Positions 19,547 to 28,016 of a DNA stretch of 64,000 nucleotides are shown one piece after another. Positions within the stretch are counted from its first letter, which is position 1. Each line of letters starts with the position of its first letter. Under the pieces are notes generated by a model. It had not been told where the DNA came from, did no database searches, and saw only the letters and a list, made by a program, of their open reading frames with translations. Made by a program: the position numbers and the translations under genes. Source of the DNA: CADEEN01 sp963783785 (GTDB lineage: Bacteria > Pseudomonadota > Gammaproteobacteria > Burkholderiales > Burkholderiaceae_C); NCBI GenBank assembly GCA_963783785.1, contig CAWAOQ010000006.1, positions 496,001 to 560,000 of the forward strand. Reading direction: 5' to 3'.

Positions 19547-20719
19547 TCAACCGCGCAGCGCGCCGCGCACCGCTGCCACCACGCGCTGCACATCGGCATC
19601 GCTCATGCGCGTGTACAGCGGCAGGCTGACCATGTGCTCGTAGGCGTGCTGGCTGGCCGGGAACATCGCCGCCTCGAGCGCATAGCGCTCGCGCCAATAC
19701 GGGTGCAGGTGCAGCGGGATGTAGTGCACGCTGGCGCCGATGCCGGCGGCGAACAGGCGCTCGATGAAGGTGTTGCGATCGACGCCGGCGCCATCGGCCA
19801 GGCGCAGCACGTACAGGTGCCAGGCGTGCATGTCGCCTGCCGGCGGCCGCGGCGGTGTGATCACCGGCAAGCCCGCCAACGACGCGTCGTACAGCGCCGC
19901 GATCTCGGCTCGGCGCTGCTGGAAGCGGCGCGCCTTCTTCAGCTGGTGCAGGCCGAGCGCAGCGGCGATGTCGGTCAGGTTGTACTTGAAGCCGGGAGCG
20001 ACGATCTCGTAGTACCAGCTCGGCACCGTGGCGGTGAAGCGGTCGAACGCGTCGCGGCTCATGCCGTGCAGGCGCATGACCTTTGCGCGCGCGGCCAGTT
20101 CGGCGTTGCGCGTGACGAGCATGCCGCCCTCGCCGGTGGTGATGGTCTTGTTGGCGTAGAAGCTGAACACGGTCGCGTCGCTGGCCAGCGTGCCGACCAA
20201 CTGGCCGCCGATGGTGGTGGGCAGCGCATGCGCCGCGTCCTCCACCACTTTCAGGCCGTGGCGTGCGGCGATCGCCAGGATCGCCGGCATGTCGGCCGCC
20301 AGGCCGGCGTAGTGCACCGGCAGGATCGCCTTGGTGCGCGGCCCGATCGCGGCCTCGATCGCCGCCGGGGCGATGTTCAGCGTCGTCGGGTCGATGTCGA
20401 CCAGCTTCACGTCGGCACCGAGGTAGCGCACCACCTCGGCGGTGGCGGTGAAGGTGTGCGTGGTGGTGATGACCTCGTCGCCGGGACCGATGCCGATGGC
20501 CTCGAGCGCCAGGTGCAACCCGGCCGTGGCCGAGTTGACGGCAATGCAGTGCAGGCTTTCGTCGCCAAGGAAGGCCGCGAAGTCGGCCTCGAAGCGCTTG
20601 GCCTTCGGCCCGGTCGTGACCCAGCCCGACTTCAGCGTGTCGACGACTTCGGCGATTTCTTCGTCGCCGATATCGGGCAGGGCAAACGGCAGAAACGGCA
20701 GGGCGGGCGACGCGGTCAT
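19547..20719 (-). CDS. DegT/DnrJ/EryC1 aminotransferase (PglE-like)
   Basis: This 390-residue PLP aminotransferase is in an intact frame. It opens LPFLPFALPDIGDEEIAEVV and has CIAVNSATAGLHLALEAIGI, DEVITTTHTFTATAEVVRYL, KVVEDAAHALPTTIGGQLVG and the PLP-lysine motif FSFYANKTITTGEGGMLV. It most likely aminates the 4-keto-6-deoxy-UDP-GlcNAc made by the WbpM/PglF-like enzyme encoded two genes downstream, giving UDP-2-acetamido-4-amino-2,4,6-trideoxy-glucose. That order with a PglC-like transferase between supports the role. It is separated by 13 bases from the PIN-domain toxin gene, so it is probably co-transcribed with it. Confidence 0.8.
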   Translation of the reverse strand: MTASPALPFLPFALPDIGDEEIAEVVDTLKSGWVTTGPKAKRFEADFAAFLGDESLHCIAVNSATAGLHLALEAIGIGPGDEVITTTHTFTATAEVVRYLGADVKLVDIDPTTLNIAPAAIEAAIGPRTKAILPVHYAGLAADMPAILAIAARHGLKVVEDAAHALPTTIGGQLVGTLASDATVFSFYANKTITTGEGGMLVTRNAELAARAKVMRLHGMSRDAFDRFTATVPSWYYEIVAPGFKYNLTDIAAALGLHQLKKARRFQQRRAEIAALYDASLAGLPVITPPRPPAGDMHAWHLYVLRLADGAGVDRNTFIERLFAAGIGASVHYIPLHLHPYWRERYALEAAMFPASQHAYEHMVSLPLYTRMSDADVQRVVAAVRGALRG

Positions 20720-20732
20720 GGGCGAAGGACCT

Positions 20733-21164
20733 TCAATTCAGAACGACCAAGTGCTTCTTCAGCGCGCCCGGCACGGCAGCCACCGCCACCGAACGATCGA
20801 ACGTGACCAGGCAGCCCTGGTGCTCGACCGCCAACGCCAGCAGATAGACATCGGTGATGTGGCGCGTGCTCAGCACACGCTCCCAGTGCAGCCGCTCCGG
20901 CTCCAGCAGGCTCAGGCTGTCGGGCCAGAACGCATGGCTGCGATCGGCCGTCGCCGCGGCCAGTCGTTCGGCCACCCGCGCCGGTGGCTGGGGGTTCGGA
21001 TACGTCGGCAACGACAGGATGCGCAGGCACCCGTTCTGCGTCAGTGGGCACGACGCCCAGCCTGCGCGCGCATGCGCCGCCAGCCAGTCCATCGCAACGC
21101 GATGGTGCAAGTGGCCGCCATCGAGCAGCGCCACCAGCACGTTGACGTCGAGCAAGGCTCTCAC
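20733..21164 (-). CDS. vapC: PIN-domain ribonuclease toxin (VapC-like)
   Basis: This 143-residue protein has the PIN fold acidic residues: MRALLDVNVLVALLDGGH (Asp6), WPDSLSLLEPERL, HITDVYLLALAVEHQG and LVTFDRSVAVAA. VapC toxins are Mg-dependent RNases that cut tRNA or rRNA and are neutralised by a partner antitoxin. The GTG start is three bases downstream of the stop of a small ribbon-helix-helix-like gene, the usual antitoxin-toxin order. The pair sits inside a polysaccharide operon between a methyltransferase and an aminotransferase, all on the same strand. No frame damage is seen. Confidence 0.85.
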   Translation of the reverse strand: MRALLDVNVLVALLDGGHLHHRVAMDWLAAHARAGWASCPLTQNGCLRILSLPTYPNPQPPARVAERLAAATADRSHAFWPDSLSLLEPERLHWERVLSTRHITDVYLLALAVEHQGCLVTFDRSVAVAAVPGALKKHLVVLN

Positions 21165-21167
21165 CGG

Positions 21168-21425
21168 TCAAACACCTTCGGCGTCGCGCAGGGCGTTGAC
21201 CTGCTCGTTCGTAGCCACCACGCCCGGCTTGGCCGGAAACGGTTCGAAGCCGGCCACCCGCCGCGTCGCCTTGCGGGGGGTGGTGCGTGCAGCGGCGGTA
21301 TCCACGCCGGTGAGCGAGTGCCGCAACAGCCGCGACACTACCTGGCCGGTGGTGCCGCCTTGGCGTCGGGCCAGCTCCTTGGCAGCGGCCAGCAGGTCAT
21401 CGTCGATGTCGAGAGTGGTGCGCAC
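21168..21425 (-). CDS. vapB: Antitoxin of the VapB-like ribbon-helix-helix type
   Basis: This 85-residue protein has a GTG start preceded by a GAGG site. The N-terminus VRTTLDIDDDLLAAAKELAR followed by QGGTTGQVVSRLLRHSL matches the short beta strand plus two helices of VapB-type antitoxins. The Arg/Pro-rich tail (AARTTPRKATRRVAGFEPFP) would wrap the toxin. The toxin gene follows three bases downstream, so the two are a unit and are expected to repress their own promoter. That promoter would lie in the 74-base gap after the methyltransferase gene, the only non-overlapping gap in this part of the train. Confidence 0.8.
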   Translation of the reverse strand: MRTTLDIDDDLLAAAKELARRQGGTTGQVVSRLLRHSLTGVDTAAARTTPRKATRRVAGFEPFPAKPGVVATNEQVNALRDAEGV

Positions 21426-21499
21426 GAAGGCCTCGCAAAGGTCGGTTGATGCAGTGATGCGTTGATGCAGCGGTTCGAAGTGTAGCCGACGCGCGGGTG

Positions 21500-22195
21500 T
21501 CAGGCCTTGACCACCCAGGCCAGCACGTGCGTGCGCAGCAGCGGCATCGCGTTGAGCAGCGGATAGAGCCGCGGGTGGATCCGACACACCGCACGCGCCA
21601 GCGGCGGCGCCAGCGTCACGCGCCGCGCCGTGATGCGGGCCTTCGGGAACAAGGTGCGCACTTCCGCCAGCGGCACACCACGCACGTCGGGGTTGCGCGG
21701 GTTGTTGACGGTGAAGTCGTACCAGAGCACCGCGCCACCCGGCGCCAGCCAGCGCCACATCGCGGCGGCGAGGGTCGTGCGTGTCGCATCGTCGAGCAGC
21801 GAACTGAAGACCGTCGATTGCAGGACGAGATCCTGGGTGCCCGGACCGATCGGCGCCTGGCATGCGTCGCCTTCGATCAAGTGCAGCGCCTTCGGCAGCA
21901 CATGCCGCGCGTGCGCCGCACGGTCGGGCAGCAGTTCGATGCCGGTCAGCTTCTCGGGCACGAAACCGAGCCGCAGCAGTTCGAGCAGGTTGCCGCCGGC
22001 GCCGCAGCCGACTTCGACCGCGCGCTTGTCGACCAGGTCGGCCCAGCCGGCGCGGTTGAAGAAGCCGAGCATTGCGCGCTGGCGCTCCTGCACCGATTGC
22101 CACACGTCGGGCTGCAGCATGCTGTAGCGATCGGGCGCGCCGCGGCGGCCATAGCGCGCAGCCATCGCATCGAGGTCGTCTGGTGGCGCGGTCAT
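21500..22195 (-). CDS. Class I SAM-dependent methyltransferase
   Basis: This 231-residue protein carries the SAM-binding motif I VEVGCGAGGNLLELLRLGF near residue 66, then TGIELLPDRAAHARHVLP, an acidic loop in LIEGDACQAPIGPGTQDLVL and VLWYDFTVNNPRNPDVRGVP. The N-terminal region RYGRRGAPDRYSMLQPDVWQ recurs in methyltransferases of glycan loci. The ATG overlaps the stop of the GT4 gene upstream (ATGA). It probably methylates a sugar or a lipid-linked intermediate of the polysaccharide, perhaps capping the chain. The substrate is unknown. Confidence 0.75.
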   Translation of the reverse strand: MTAPPDDLDAMAARYGRRGAPDRYSMLQPDVWQSVQERQRAMLGFFNRAGWADLVDKRAVEVGCGAGGNLLELLRLGFVPEKLTGIELLPDRAAHARHVLPKALHLIEGDACQAPIGPGTQDLVLQSTVFSSLLDDATRTTLAAAMWRWLAPGGAVLWYDFTVNNPRNPDVRGVPLAEVRTLFPKARITARRVTLAPPLARAVCRIHPRLYPLLNAMPLLRTHVLAWVVKA

Positions 22196-23436
22196 CGGCG
22201 CTGCCTGGCGGTCGCGATGGCGTCCAGAAACCGCTGCGCCAGCACCGGGTAGGTGTGGTGGGCCTGCACGAACGCGCGACCGCGCTCGCCCATCGCGCGC
22301 CGCTCGGCAGCCGGCAACGCGGCCAGTTGCATCAGGCCGGCAGCCACCGCGGCGGCATCACCGGGCGGCAGCGTCAGGCCGCAGCCGGCCTCGGCCACCG
22401 GGTCGTTGCCGGCCTCGACCGCATGCAACACCACACAGCCGGCCATCATGTAGTCCATCAGCTTGTTCGGTGCGATGCCGAAGCGGTAGATCGGCATGCG
22501 CTGCCAGCCGATGTAGGCAATGTCGACTTGCGCCAACAGCGCCGGCACCTGCGCCTTGGGCACCGGCGCCAGCAACGACACGTTCGCCAGCCCCTCGTCG
22601 GCGATGCGCGCGGCGAGGTGGTCGCGCAGATGGCCATCGCCGACCAGCACGAAGCGCAACGGTGCATCGCGCAGCCGCGAAGCCGCATCGAGCAAGGTGT
22701 CGAGTGCGTTGGGCTCGCCCATCGAACCGGCGTAGCCGACGACGCTGTGGCCCGCCGCGCGCGCGGCGTCGATCGCTCGTTGCACGTCACTGCGAAGCGG
22801 TGCCGGCGCGGCCAGCCAGTCGTCCGGGGCGATGCCGTTGGGCACGATCGCGAGGCGGGCCAGATCGAGCCCGTGCGCGGCCATGTGCGCGTGCACCTTG
22901 GGCAGCATCGACACGACCAGATCGGCGTGGCGGTAGGCGCTGTTCTCGGCCCATTGGCACAGCATCGCGAACGGGTGCCACTTCGACATCCCCGACAGCT
23001 CGATCGGCGACAGCGGCCACAGGTCGTGCACCTCGTGCACCAGCGTCGCACCGGCCTGGCGCGCGATGCGACGGGCCGGCCAGCAGTCCATCGGGTAGGT
23101 GCTCGAGGCAATCACCACGTCGGGGCGGAAACCCGCGGCCAGGCGCGAAGCGTCGGCCCAGACCTGGCGCAGAAAGGAAGCGATGTTGCGCAGGCGGCCG
23201 AGGCCGTTGCCGCGGTACGGCGGCGTCGGCAGCCAGCGGTAGACGATGCCGTCGATGATCTCTTCGCGCGCTGCGCTGCCGATCTCGGGCTGCCTTGCGC
23301 GCACATGCGAGAAAGCAGCCGCCACGATCAGCACCCGGTGGCCGGCGCGCACCCATTCGCGCGCCAGGTAGTACGGCCGGTACTCCATGCCGAGCGCCGG
23401 GCTGCCGGCGTAGTGGTTGATGAGCAGGATGTTCAC
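22192..23436 (-). CDS. Glycosyltransferase family 4 (WbuB/WfgD-like)
   Basis: This is a 414-residue GT-B enzyme with a GTG start that overlaps the stop of the preceding GT gene (GTGA). It begins VNILLINHYAGSPALGMEYR, the Gly-rich acceptor loop of this group, followed by GHRVLIVAAAFSHVRARQ and HEVHDLWPLSPIELSGMSK. The donor domain shows VVGYAGSMGEPNALDTLLDA, the region YIGWQRMPIYRFGIAPNKLM and MAGCVVLHAVEAGNDPVAEA. It acts in the cytoplasm or at the inner-membrane surface on lipid-linked intermediates. Sugar specificity cannot be read from the sequence. Confidence 0.8.
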   Translation of the reverse strand: MNILLINHYAGSPALGMEYRPYYLAREWVRAGHRVLIVAAAFSHVRARQPEIGSAAREEIIDGIVYRWLPTPPYRGNGLGRLRNIASFLRQVWADASRLAAGFRPDVVIASSTYPMDCWPARRIARQAGATLVHEVHDLWPLSPIELSGMSKWHPFAMLCQWAENSAYRHADLVVSMLPKVHAHMAAHGLDLARLAIVPNGIAPDDWLAAPAPLRSDVQRAIDAARAAGHSVVGYAGSMGEPNALDTLLDAASRLRDAPLRFVLVGDGHLRDHLAARIADEGLANVSLLAPVPKAQVPALLAQVDIAYIGWQRMPIYRFGIAPNKLMDYMMAGCVVLHAVEAGNDPVAEAGCGLTLPPGDAAAVAAGLMQLAALPAAERRAMGERGRAFVQAHHTYPVLAQRFLDAIATARQRR

Positions 23437-24519
23437 GGCGCCAGCTCGTGCAGGCGCTGCAGGAAGGCGCGCACCGACGGCGCGAACAGCGCGTGCTCGG
23501 CGACCCAGGCGCGGTTGCGTGCGGCGATGTCGCCGGCACGTGCCAACAGCTGATCGAGCAGGGCGGCGTCGACCATCGCGCCATCGGCCAACACCAGGCC
23601 GTTGCGGCCGTTCTCGACCAGTTCGCGGTTGGCCGGCAGGTCCGACAGCAGCGGGATGCAGCCATGCGCCATCGCTTCGAGCACCGACACCGAGACCGAA
23701 TCGCTGGTCGGCAGGCTCAGGTACCACTGCGCACGGTCGTACCAGAGGCCCTGCGCGTCGGCATCCAGGCGCCCGGTGAATTGCACCGCGTCGGCCAGGC
23801 CGAGGGCCTGCGCCTGGCGTTCGAGTGCCTCCCGCAGCGCACCGTCGTTGGCCACCACCAATTGCGCGTCTGGCCACCTGGCGTGGATGGCGGCAAACAC
23901 CGCGAGCACGCGATCGGGCGCGTAGAGCGCCTCGAGGCCGCGATTGGCGAAGAACAGGCGGCCGCGCTTGGCCTCGGCAGCCGGTGGCATCGACTCCAGG
24001 CCGAACGGGAAGGTCATCACCTCGCGCGCGCCGAGCGCCCGCATGCGCTCGGCCATGTGGCGCGAGTCGCTGGTGGTGAGCGCGCAGGCCGCCAGCACCC
24101 GGCGTGTCAGCGCCCGCAGCGCGGCACTGCGCTCGGGCGCCTGCAGGATGTCCGAGCCCCAGGCCGAGCCGACCAGTGGCGCACGCACGCCGAACAGGCG
24201 CTGCGCCAACCAGGCCAGCGTGCCGTGCGACGTGAGGTAATGGGCGTGGACCCAAGCCGGCTGCACCTGCTTGAGCCAACGCGCAAAGCGCGGCAGTTGG
24301 CGCAGCAGCGCGACGTTGCCACCCTCGAAGGCCGGGCGGGTGCCGAGTGCGAGGCGGCGCGACGGCGGCACCAGCGCGTCGAAATCCGGCCGCGAAACCA
24401 CGGCTCGACGCGGCCCACAACTCGAAACCGTCGAACACCGCGCCGCCCTCGGCGGACAGCGCACGTGCCCACTTCAGCAAGTGCGGGCTGTCGCCGTCGC
24501 CCCACAACACATACCTCAT
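23433..24519 (-). CDS. Glycosyltransferase family 4, one frameshift
   Basis: The true N-terminus is MRYVLWGDGDSPHLLKWARA, followed by FDGFELWAASSRG. One extra base (an A:T pair in a three-base run near 24393) then shifts the frame, which continues FDALVPPSRRLALGTRPAFE. Later motifs are VHAHYLTSHGTLAWLAQRLF, WGSDILQAPERSAALRAL, the donor-domain entry RLFFANRGLEALYAPDRVLA and the acidic motif SVSVSVLEAMAHGCIPLLSD. With the correction it is about 361 residues. Its start overlaps the acyltransferase stop and its stop overlaps the next GTG, so it lies in a translationally coupled chain. The specificity is unknown. Confidence 0.8.
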
Positions 24520-25097
24520 GGCGGCGGCTTCGCCCACGCGTCGTAATGCGCCCGCAGTTCGGGGTGGCGCGCGAGCCACTTCTCGTCGGCGCGGCGGGAA
24601 TCACCGACCACGCGCGCCGGGTGGCCATCGAGCACCGCAAAGTCGGGGAAGTCACCGCGCACGAAGCTGCCGGCGCAGACGATGGTGCCTCGCCCGAGCC
24701 GCGTGTTGGCCTCGATCAGCGAATGGGGACCGATGAAGCTCCAGGCGCCGACATGCACCGGCCCGCCGATCCAGCCCGGCCGCGTGCCCTCCCATGCGAC
24801 AAAGCGCTTGCCCAACAAGCGCATCGCACGGTGCGAGCTGTGCGTGACGATGCTGACGTGGCTGGTGACCTGCACGCCCTCCTCCAGCGTGATGCCGCCG
24901 CTGGCTTCGATGAAGTTGAAGGGGCCGATGAAGACATGGTCGCCGAGCGTCAGCCGTTCTTCGTGCTCGATGCACGCGGCCGGTGAGATGCGGGTGTGCG
25001 GCAGCGCCCGGCCTTGCGAGCGCTCGCCGAAGACGACGCGATAGAGCAACGCGCGCACGATGCGCCGACGCAGGCGGTTGAACCAGGCGCGCATCAT
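24516..25097 (-). CDS. Hexapeptide-repeat acyltransferase (WbbJ/MAT-like)
   Basis: This 193-residue left-handed beta-helix acyltransferase has an N-terminal amphipathic segment (FNRLRRRIVRALLYRVVFG), then the repeats ERLTLGDHVFIGPFNFIEAS and VQVTSHVSIVTHSSHRAM. The histidine-rich turn THSSH is typical of the active-site loop. It continues PVHVGAWSFIGPHSLIEANT and GTIVCAGSFVRGDFPDFAVL. It probably O- or N-acetylates a sugar using acetyl-CoA. The first ATG overlaps the Wzx stop and its own stop overlaps the following GT start, which supports an operon function in glycan assembly. Confidence 0.75.
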   Translation of the reverse strand: MMRAWFNRLRRRIVRALLYRVVFGERSQGRALPHTRISPAACIEHEERLTLGDHVFIGPFNFIEASGGITLEEGVQVTSHVSIVTHSSHRAMRLLGKRFVAWEGTRPGWIGGPVHVGAWSFIGPHSLIEANTRLGRGTIVCAGSFVRGDFPDFAVLDGHPARVVGDSRRADEKWLARHPELRAHYDAWAKPPP

Positions 25098-26338
25098 GGG
25101 GTGGCCGCCGCGGTGTCGACCGGCCAGGTGGCCAGGCGCCAGAAGTAGGCGCCGAAGTACAGCGCCATCGCCAGCGACACCGCCCAGCCTGCGCCGCGCA
25201 GCCCATCCCAGGCGAGGCCACCGGCGAGCGCGGCGAGGAAGAGCACCTGCCCGAACAAGGCCAGCTTCAGGGCCCAGGCCTGCGCGTTCCAGGCCATCGT
25301 CACCACCGCCAGCGGCGAGGCAATGAAGTGCAGGCCGACGTACAGCGCCAGCGCGCGCGCCAGTTCGCCGGCATCGCGCCACGCGAGGCCGAAGGCCCAC
25401 TCGAAGGCCCACGGTGCGAAGGCCCACAGCAGCAGCACCAGCGGTGCCGCCAGCGCGGCCAGGGCCGCCATCACGCGGCGCACGTCGCGCCGCCCGGTGG
25501 CCAGGCCTTGCGCCGCCAGCCGTGGGTACAGCGCCTGCGACACCGCGCCGCCAACCAGGGTGGCCGGTGCCTTCAGGTAGCGCATCACGAGGCCCCAGAA
25601 GCCCGCCGCAGCCACGCCCTGCGACGAGGCCACGAGCGCCAGCGCGAGGGTGTCGAGCAGCGTGCCGGCAAATGCATGCGGCGTGTTGAGCAGCGGGAAG
25701 TCGCGATGCCGGCGTGCGGCAGCGGCCAGCCGCTCGCGTGGCACGCGCCACCAGCCGGCCAGGCGCAGGCGCAGCAGCGCGACCGCGGCGAGCACAGCCA
25801 AGAGCGGCGCGGCGATCAGCCCGACAACGCCCGCCTGCGCCACCCCGGCCAAGCCCTGGGCGAGCGCGCCACCGCCGTGCTGCACGACGCGCGCCGCCGC
25901 GAGAGTGCGAAAGCGTTGCGCACGCGTGGCCGCCAGCGTGGCCAGCGACACCGCACCCAGCGCCGCCACGGCGAGCGGCAACCACAACGGCCACCACGCG
26001 TGGACAGTCCAGGCCCACGCGGCGCCGGTCAGCGCCGAGATGCCGGTCGAGGCGACGAGCAACCACAACGCCAGCGAATGCAAGGCATCGAACTCGGCCT
26101 CGTCGTTGGCCAGCGGCAGTGCGAACTCGTAACGCCCACAGGCCACCACCGCGAGCATCGCCGCCACCGCCGCGAACAGGTGATAGACGCCGAACTCGGC
26201 CGGCGTGTACAGCCGCGTCAGCCAAGGGCCCAGCAACAACGGCAGCGCTTGCGCGAGGGCGCCGCCGGCCAGCAGCGTCAGCGTGGCGCGCAGCAAGCCG
26301 CGGCGCGGCGCGGCGACTGCGCGGTCGACGTCGGTCAT
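25094..26338 (-). CDS. wzx: Wzx-type polysaccharide flippase (MOP family)
   Basis: This 414-residue membrane protein has about 12 helices, starting LRATLTLLAGGALAQALPLL followed by PWLTRLYTPAEFGVYHLFAA, the conserved opening of the MATE-like polysaccharide transporter family (Arg plus YTPAEFG). Later segments are FWGLVMRYLKAPATLVGGAV and LYPRLAAQGLATGRRDVRRV. It would flip the undecaprenyl-pyrophosphate-linked repeat unit across the inner membrane. It overlaps the WbpE stop (ATGA) and the acyltransferase start. It is the only clear Wzx in the window; the GtrA-like protein would serve a separate side-chain route. Confidence 0.8.
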   Translation of the reverse strand: MTDVDRAVAAPRRGLLRATLTLLAGGALAQALPLLLGPWLTRLYTPAEFGVYHLFAAVAAMLAVVACGRYEFALPLANDEAEFDALHSLALWLLVASTGISALTGAAWAWTVHAWWPLWLPLAVAALGAVSLATLAATRAQRFRTLAAARVVQHGGGALAQGLAGVAQAGVVGLIAAPLLAVLAAVALLRLRLAGWWRVPRERLAAAARRHRDFPLLNTPHAFAGTLLDTLALALVASSQGVAAAGFWGLVMRYLKAPATLVGGAVSQALYPRLAAQGLATGRRDVRRVMAALAALAAPLVLLLWAFAPWAFEWAFGLAWRDAGELARALALYVGLHFIASPLAVVTMAWNAQAWALKLALFGQVLFLAALAGGLAWDGLRGAGWAVSLAMALYFGAYFWRLATWPVDTAAATP

Positions 26339-27436
26339 GCCCGCAGCGCTGCGCGCAGCGCGGCGACCACGCGATCCTGGTCGGCCTCGGCGAGGTCGGC
26401 GCTCATCGGCAGGCTCAGCACCTGCTGGGCCGCGGCCACACTGGCCGGGCAGCAGTCGGAGCAACAAAGCGCCGCGTAGGCCGGCTGGTGGTGCAGCGGC
26501 AGCGGGTAATGCACGGCCGTCGGGATGCCAGCGCCCTTGAGCGCGGCCTGCACGGCATCGCGGTTCTGTTCGATGAAGACGGTGTACTGGCCCCAGACGC
26601 AATCGCGATCGGCGCGTACGGCCAAGCGTGCGCAGGCCGGCGATGCCTTGCAACTGCTGCGTGTAGCGCGCGCCCAGCGCATTGCGGCGCTCGAGTTCCC
26701 ACTCGAAGCGCGGCAGCTTGGCCAGCAGCACCGCCGCTTGCAGGGTATCGAGCCGGCCGCCGACACCGACACGCGTGTGCCGGTAGCGCGCACTCTGGCC
26801 ATGGACGCGGATCTCGCGCGCGGCCTGGGCGAGTGCGTCGCTGTCGGTGAACAGCGCGCCCCCGTCGCCGTAGCAGCCCAGCGGCTTGCTCGGGAAGAAG
26901 CTGGTCGCACCGAAAGTGCTGAGCGCCGTGCTGCGCCGGCCCTTGTAGGTGGCGCCGAAGCTCTGCGCCGCGTCTTCGATCACCGCCAGGCCATGGCGCG
27001 CCGCGATGGCGTTGACCCTATCCATGTCGGCACATTGGCCGTACAGGCTGACCGGCATGATCGCCTTGGTACGCGACGTGATCGCGGCCTCGATCTGCGT
27101 CGCATCGATGTTGGCGGTGTCGGCCTCGATGTCGACGAACACCGGCTTGCCACCGGCCAGCACGATCGTCTCGGCCGTGGCGGCGAAGGTGAACGGGCTG
27201 GTGATGACTTCGTCGCCGGGTCGCAGGTCGATCGCCATCAGCGCGATCAACAGCGCCTCGGTGCCGCTGGCCACCGTGATGCAGTGCCTGGAACCGGTGA
27301 AGGCCGCCAACGCGGTTTCGAGTTCGCCGATCTCGGGGCCCATGATGTATTGGCCATGGTCGAGCACGCGCTGGATGCGCGCATCGATCGCCGGCTTGAG
27401 CGCCGCGTACTGGGCCTTCAGGTCGGTGAACTGCAT
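26335..27436 (-). CDS. wbpE: WbpE-like UDP-3-keto-sugar aminotransferase, one frameshift
   Basis: This PLP aminotransferase of about 366 residues starts MQFTDLKAQYAALKPAIDAR and GQYIMGPEIGELETALAAF, the WbpE/WlbC signature. Other segments are CITVASGTEALLIALMAIDL, ITSPFTFAATAETIVLAGGK, VIEDAAQSFGATYKGRRS and the PLP-lysine loop SFFPSKPLGCYGDGGALF. One inserted base near 26630 breaks the frame; it resumes at VRADRDCVWGQYTVFIEQNR. WbpE puts the 3-amino group on UDP-2-acetamido-3-keto-glucuronic acid, with WbpB regenerating 2-oxoglutarate. WbpD- and WbpB-like genes are directly upstream. Confidence 0.85.
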
Positions 27437-27437
27437 G

Positions 27438-28016
27438 CTAGCTGCAGGTGAGGCTGTCGCCCTCGAGCACATAGCGCTCGCCGGTGGCCGGGCAACGCGC
27501 TTCGGCTCGGCCCTGAACCGGCAGCGTCAGGCGCTCGCCATGCTTGCTGATCCACCCGATGCGTCGCGCCGGCACACCGACCACCAGCGCGAAGTCGGGC
27601 ACGTCGGCGGTGACCACCGCACCGGCGCCGACGAAGGCATATGCGCCGACCGTATGGCCGCAGACCACGGTGCAGTTGGCGCCGAGGGTGGCGCCGCGCC
27701 GAACCAGCGTGCGCCGGTACTCGCTCTTGCGCGGCACCGCAGCGCGGGGATTCATCACGTTGGTGAAGACCATGCTCGGGCCGCAGAACACGTCGTCTTC
27801 CAGCGTCACGGCGTCATAGACCGAGACGTGGTTCTGGATGCGCACGTTGTTGCCGACCAGCACGTCATTGCCGACGAACACGCCCTGGCCGAGCGAACAG
27901 CCGGCGCCGATCCTGGCACCGGCGCAGACGTGGGTGAAGTGCCAGACCTTGCTGCCCTCGCCGATCTGCGCGCCTTCATCGACAACGGCGCTGTCGTGCT
28001 GCCAGAAAGCCATCAT
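27438..28016 (-). CDS. wbpD: WbpD-like UDP-3-amino-sugar N-acetyltransferase
   Basis: This is a 192-residue hexapeptide acyltransferase starting (M)MAFWQHDSAVVDEGAQIGEG. Repeats are VWHFTHVCAGARIGAGCSLG and FVGNDVLVGNNVRIQNHVSV; conserved WbpD residues follow in VFTNVMNPRAAVPRKSEYRR, TLVRRGATLGANCTVVCGHT and FALVVGVPARRIGWISKHGE. The tail has CPATGERYVLEGDSLTCS. It acetylates UDP-2-acetamido-3-amino-glucuronic acid to the diacetamido form. The ATG shares one base with the WbpB stop, and WbpE follows one base after the TAG, giving wbpB-wbpD-wbpE. Confidence 0.85.
   Translation of the reverse strand: MMAFWQHDSAVVDEGAQIGEGSKVWHFTHVCAGARIGAGCSLGQGVFVGNDVLVGNNVRIQNHVSVYDAVTLEDDVFCGPSMVFTNVMNPRAAVPRKSEYRRTLVRRGATLGANCTVVCGHTVGAYAFVGAGAVVTADVPDFALVVGVPARRIGWISKHGERLTLPVQGRAEARCPATGERYVLEGDSLTCS

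Noticed and set aside
18025..19629. Long plus-strand open frames opposite the WbpM-like and sugar-transferase genes (and similar ones opposite other genes)
   Set aside because: They are rich in Arg, Gln and His, lack recognisable domains and mirror high-GC codon bias of the true genes on the other strand.
22192..24579. A 795-codon frame joining two glycosyltransferases
   Set aside because: The first enzyme returns to its own frame after one extra base near 24393 and ends at 23433, overlapping the GTG start of the second enzyme.
25094..27472. A 792-codon frame joining WbpE to Wzx
   Set aside because: The WbpE C-terminus continues in another frame and ends at 26335, overlapping a normal Wzx ATG. 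The fusion arises from one inserted base near 26630.
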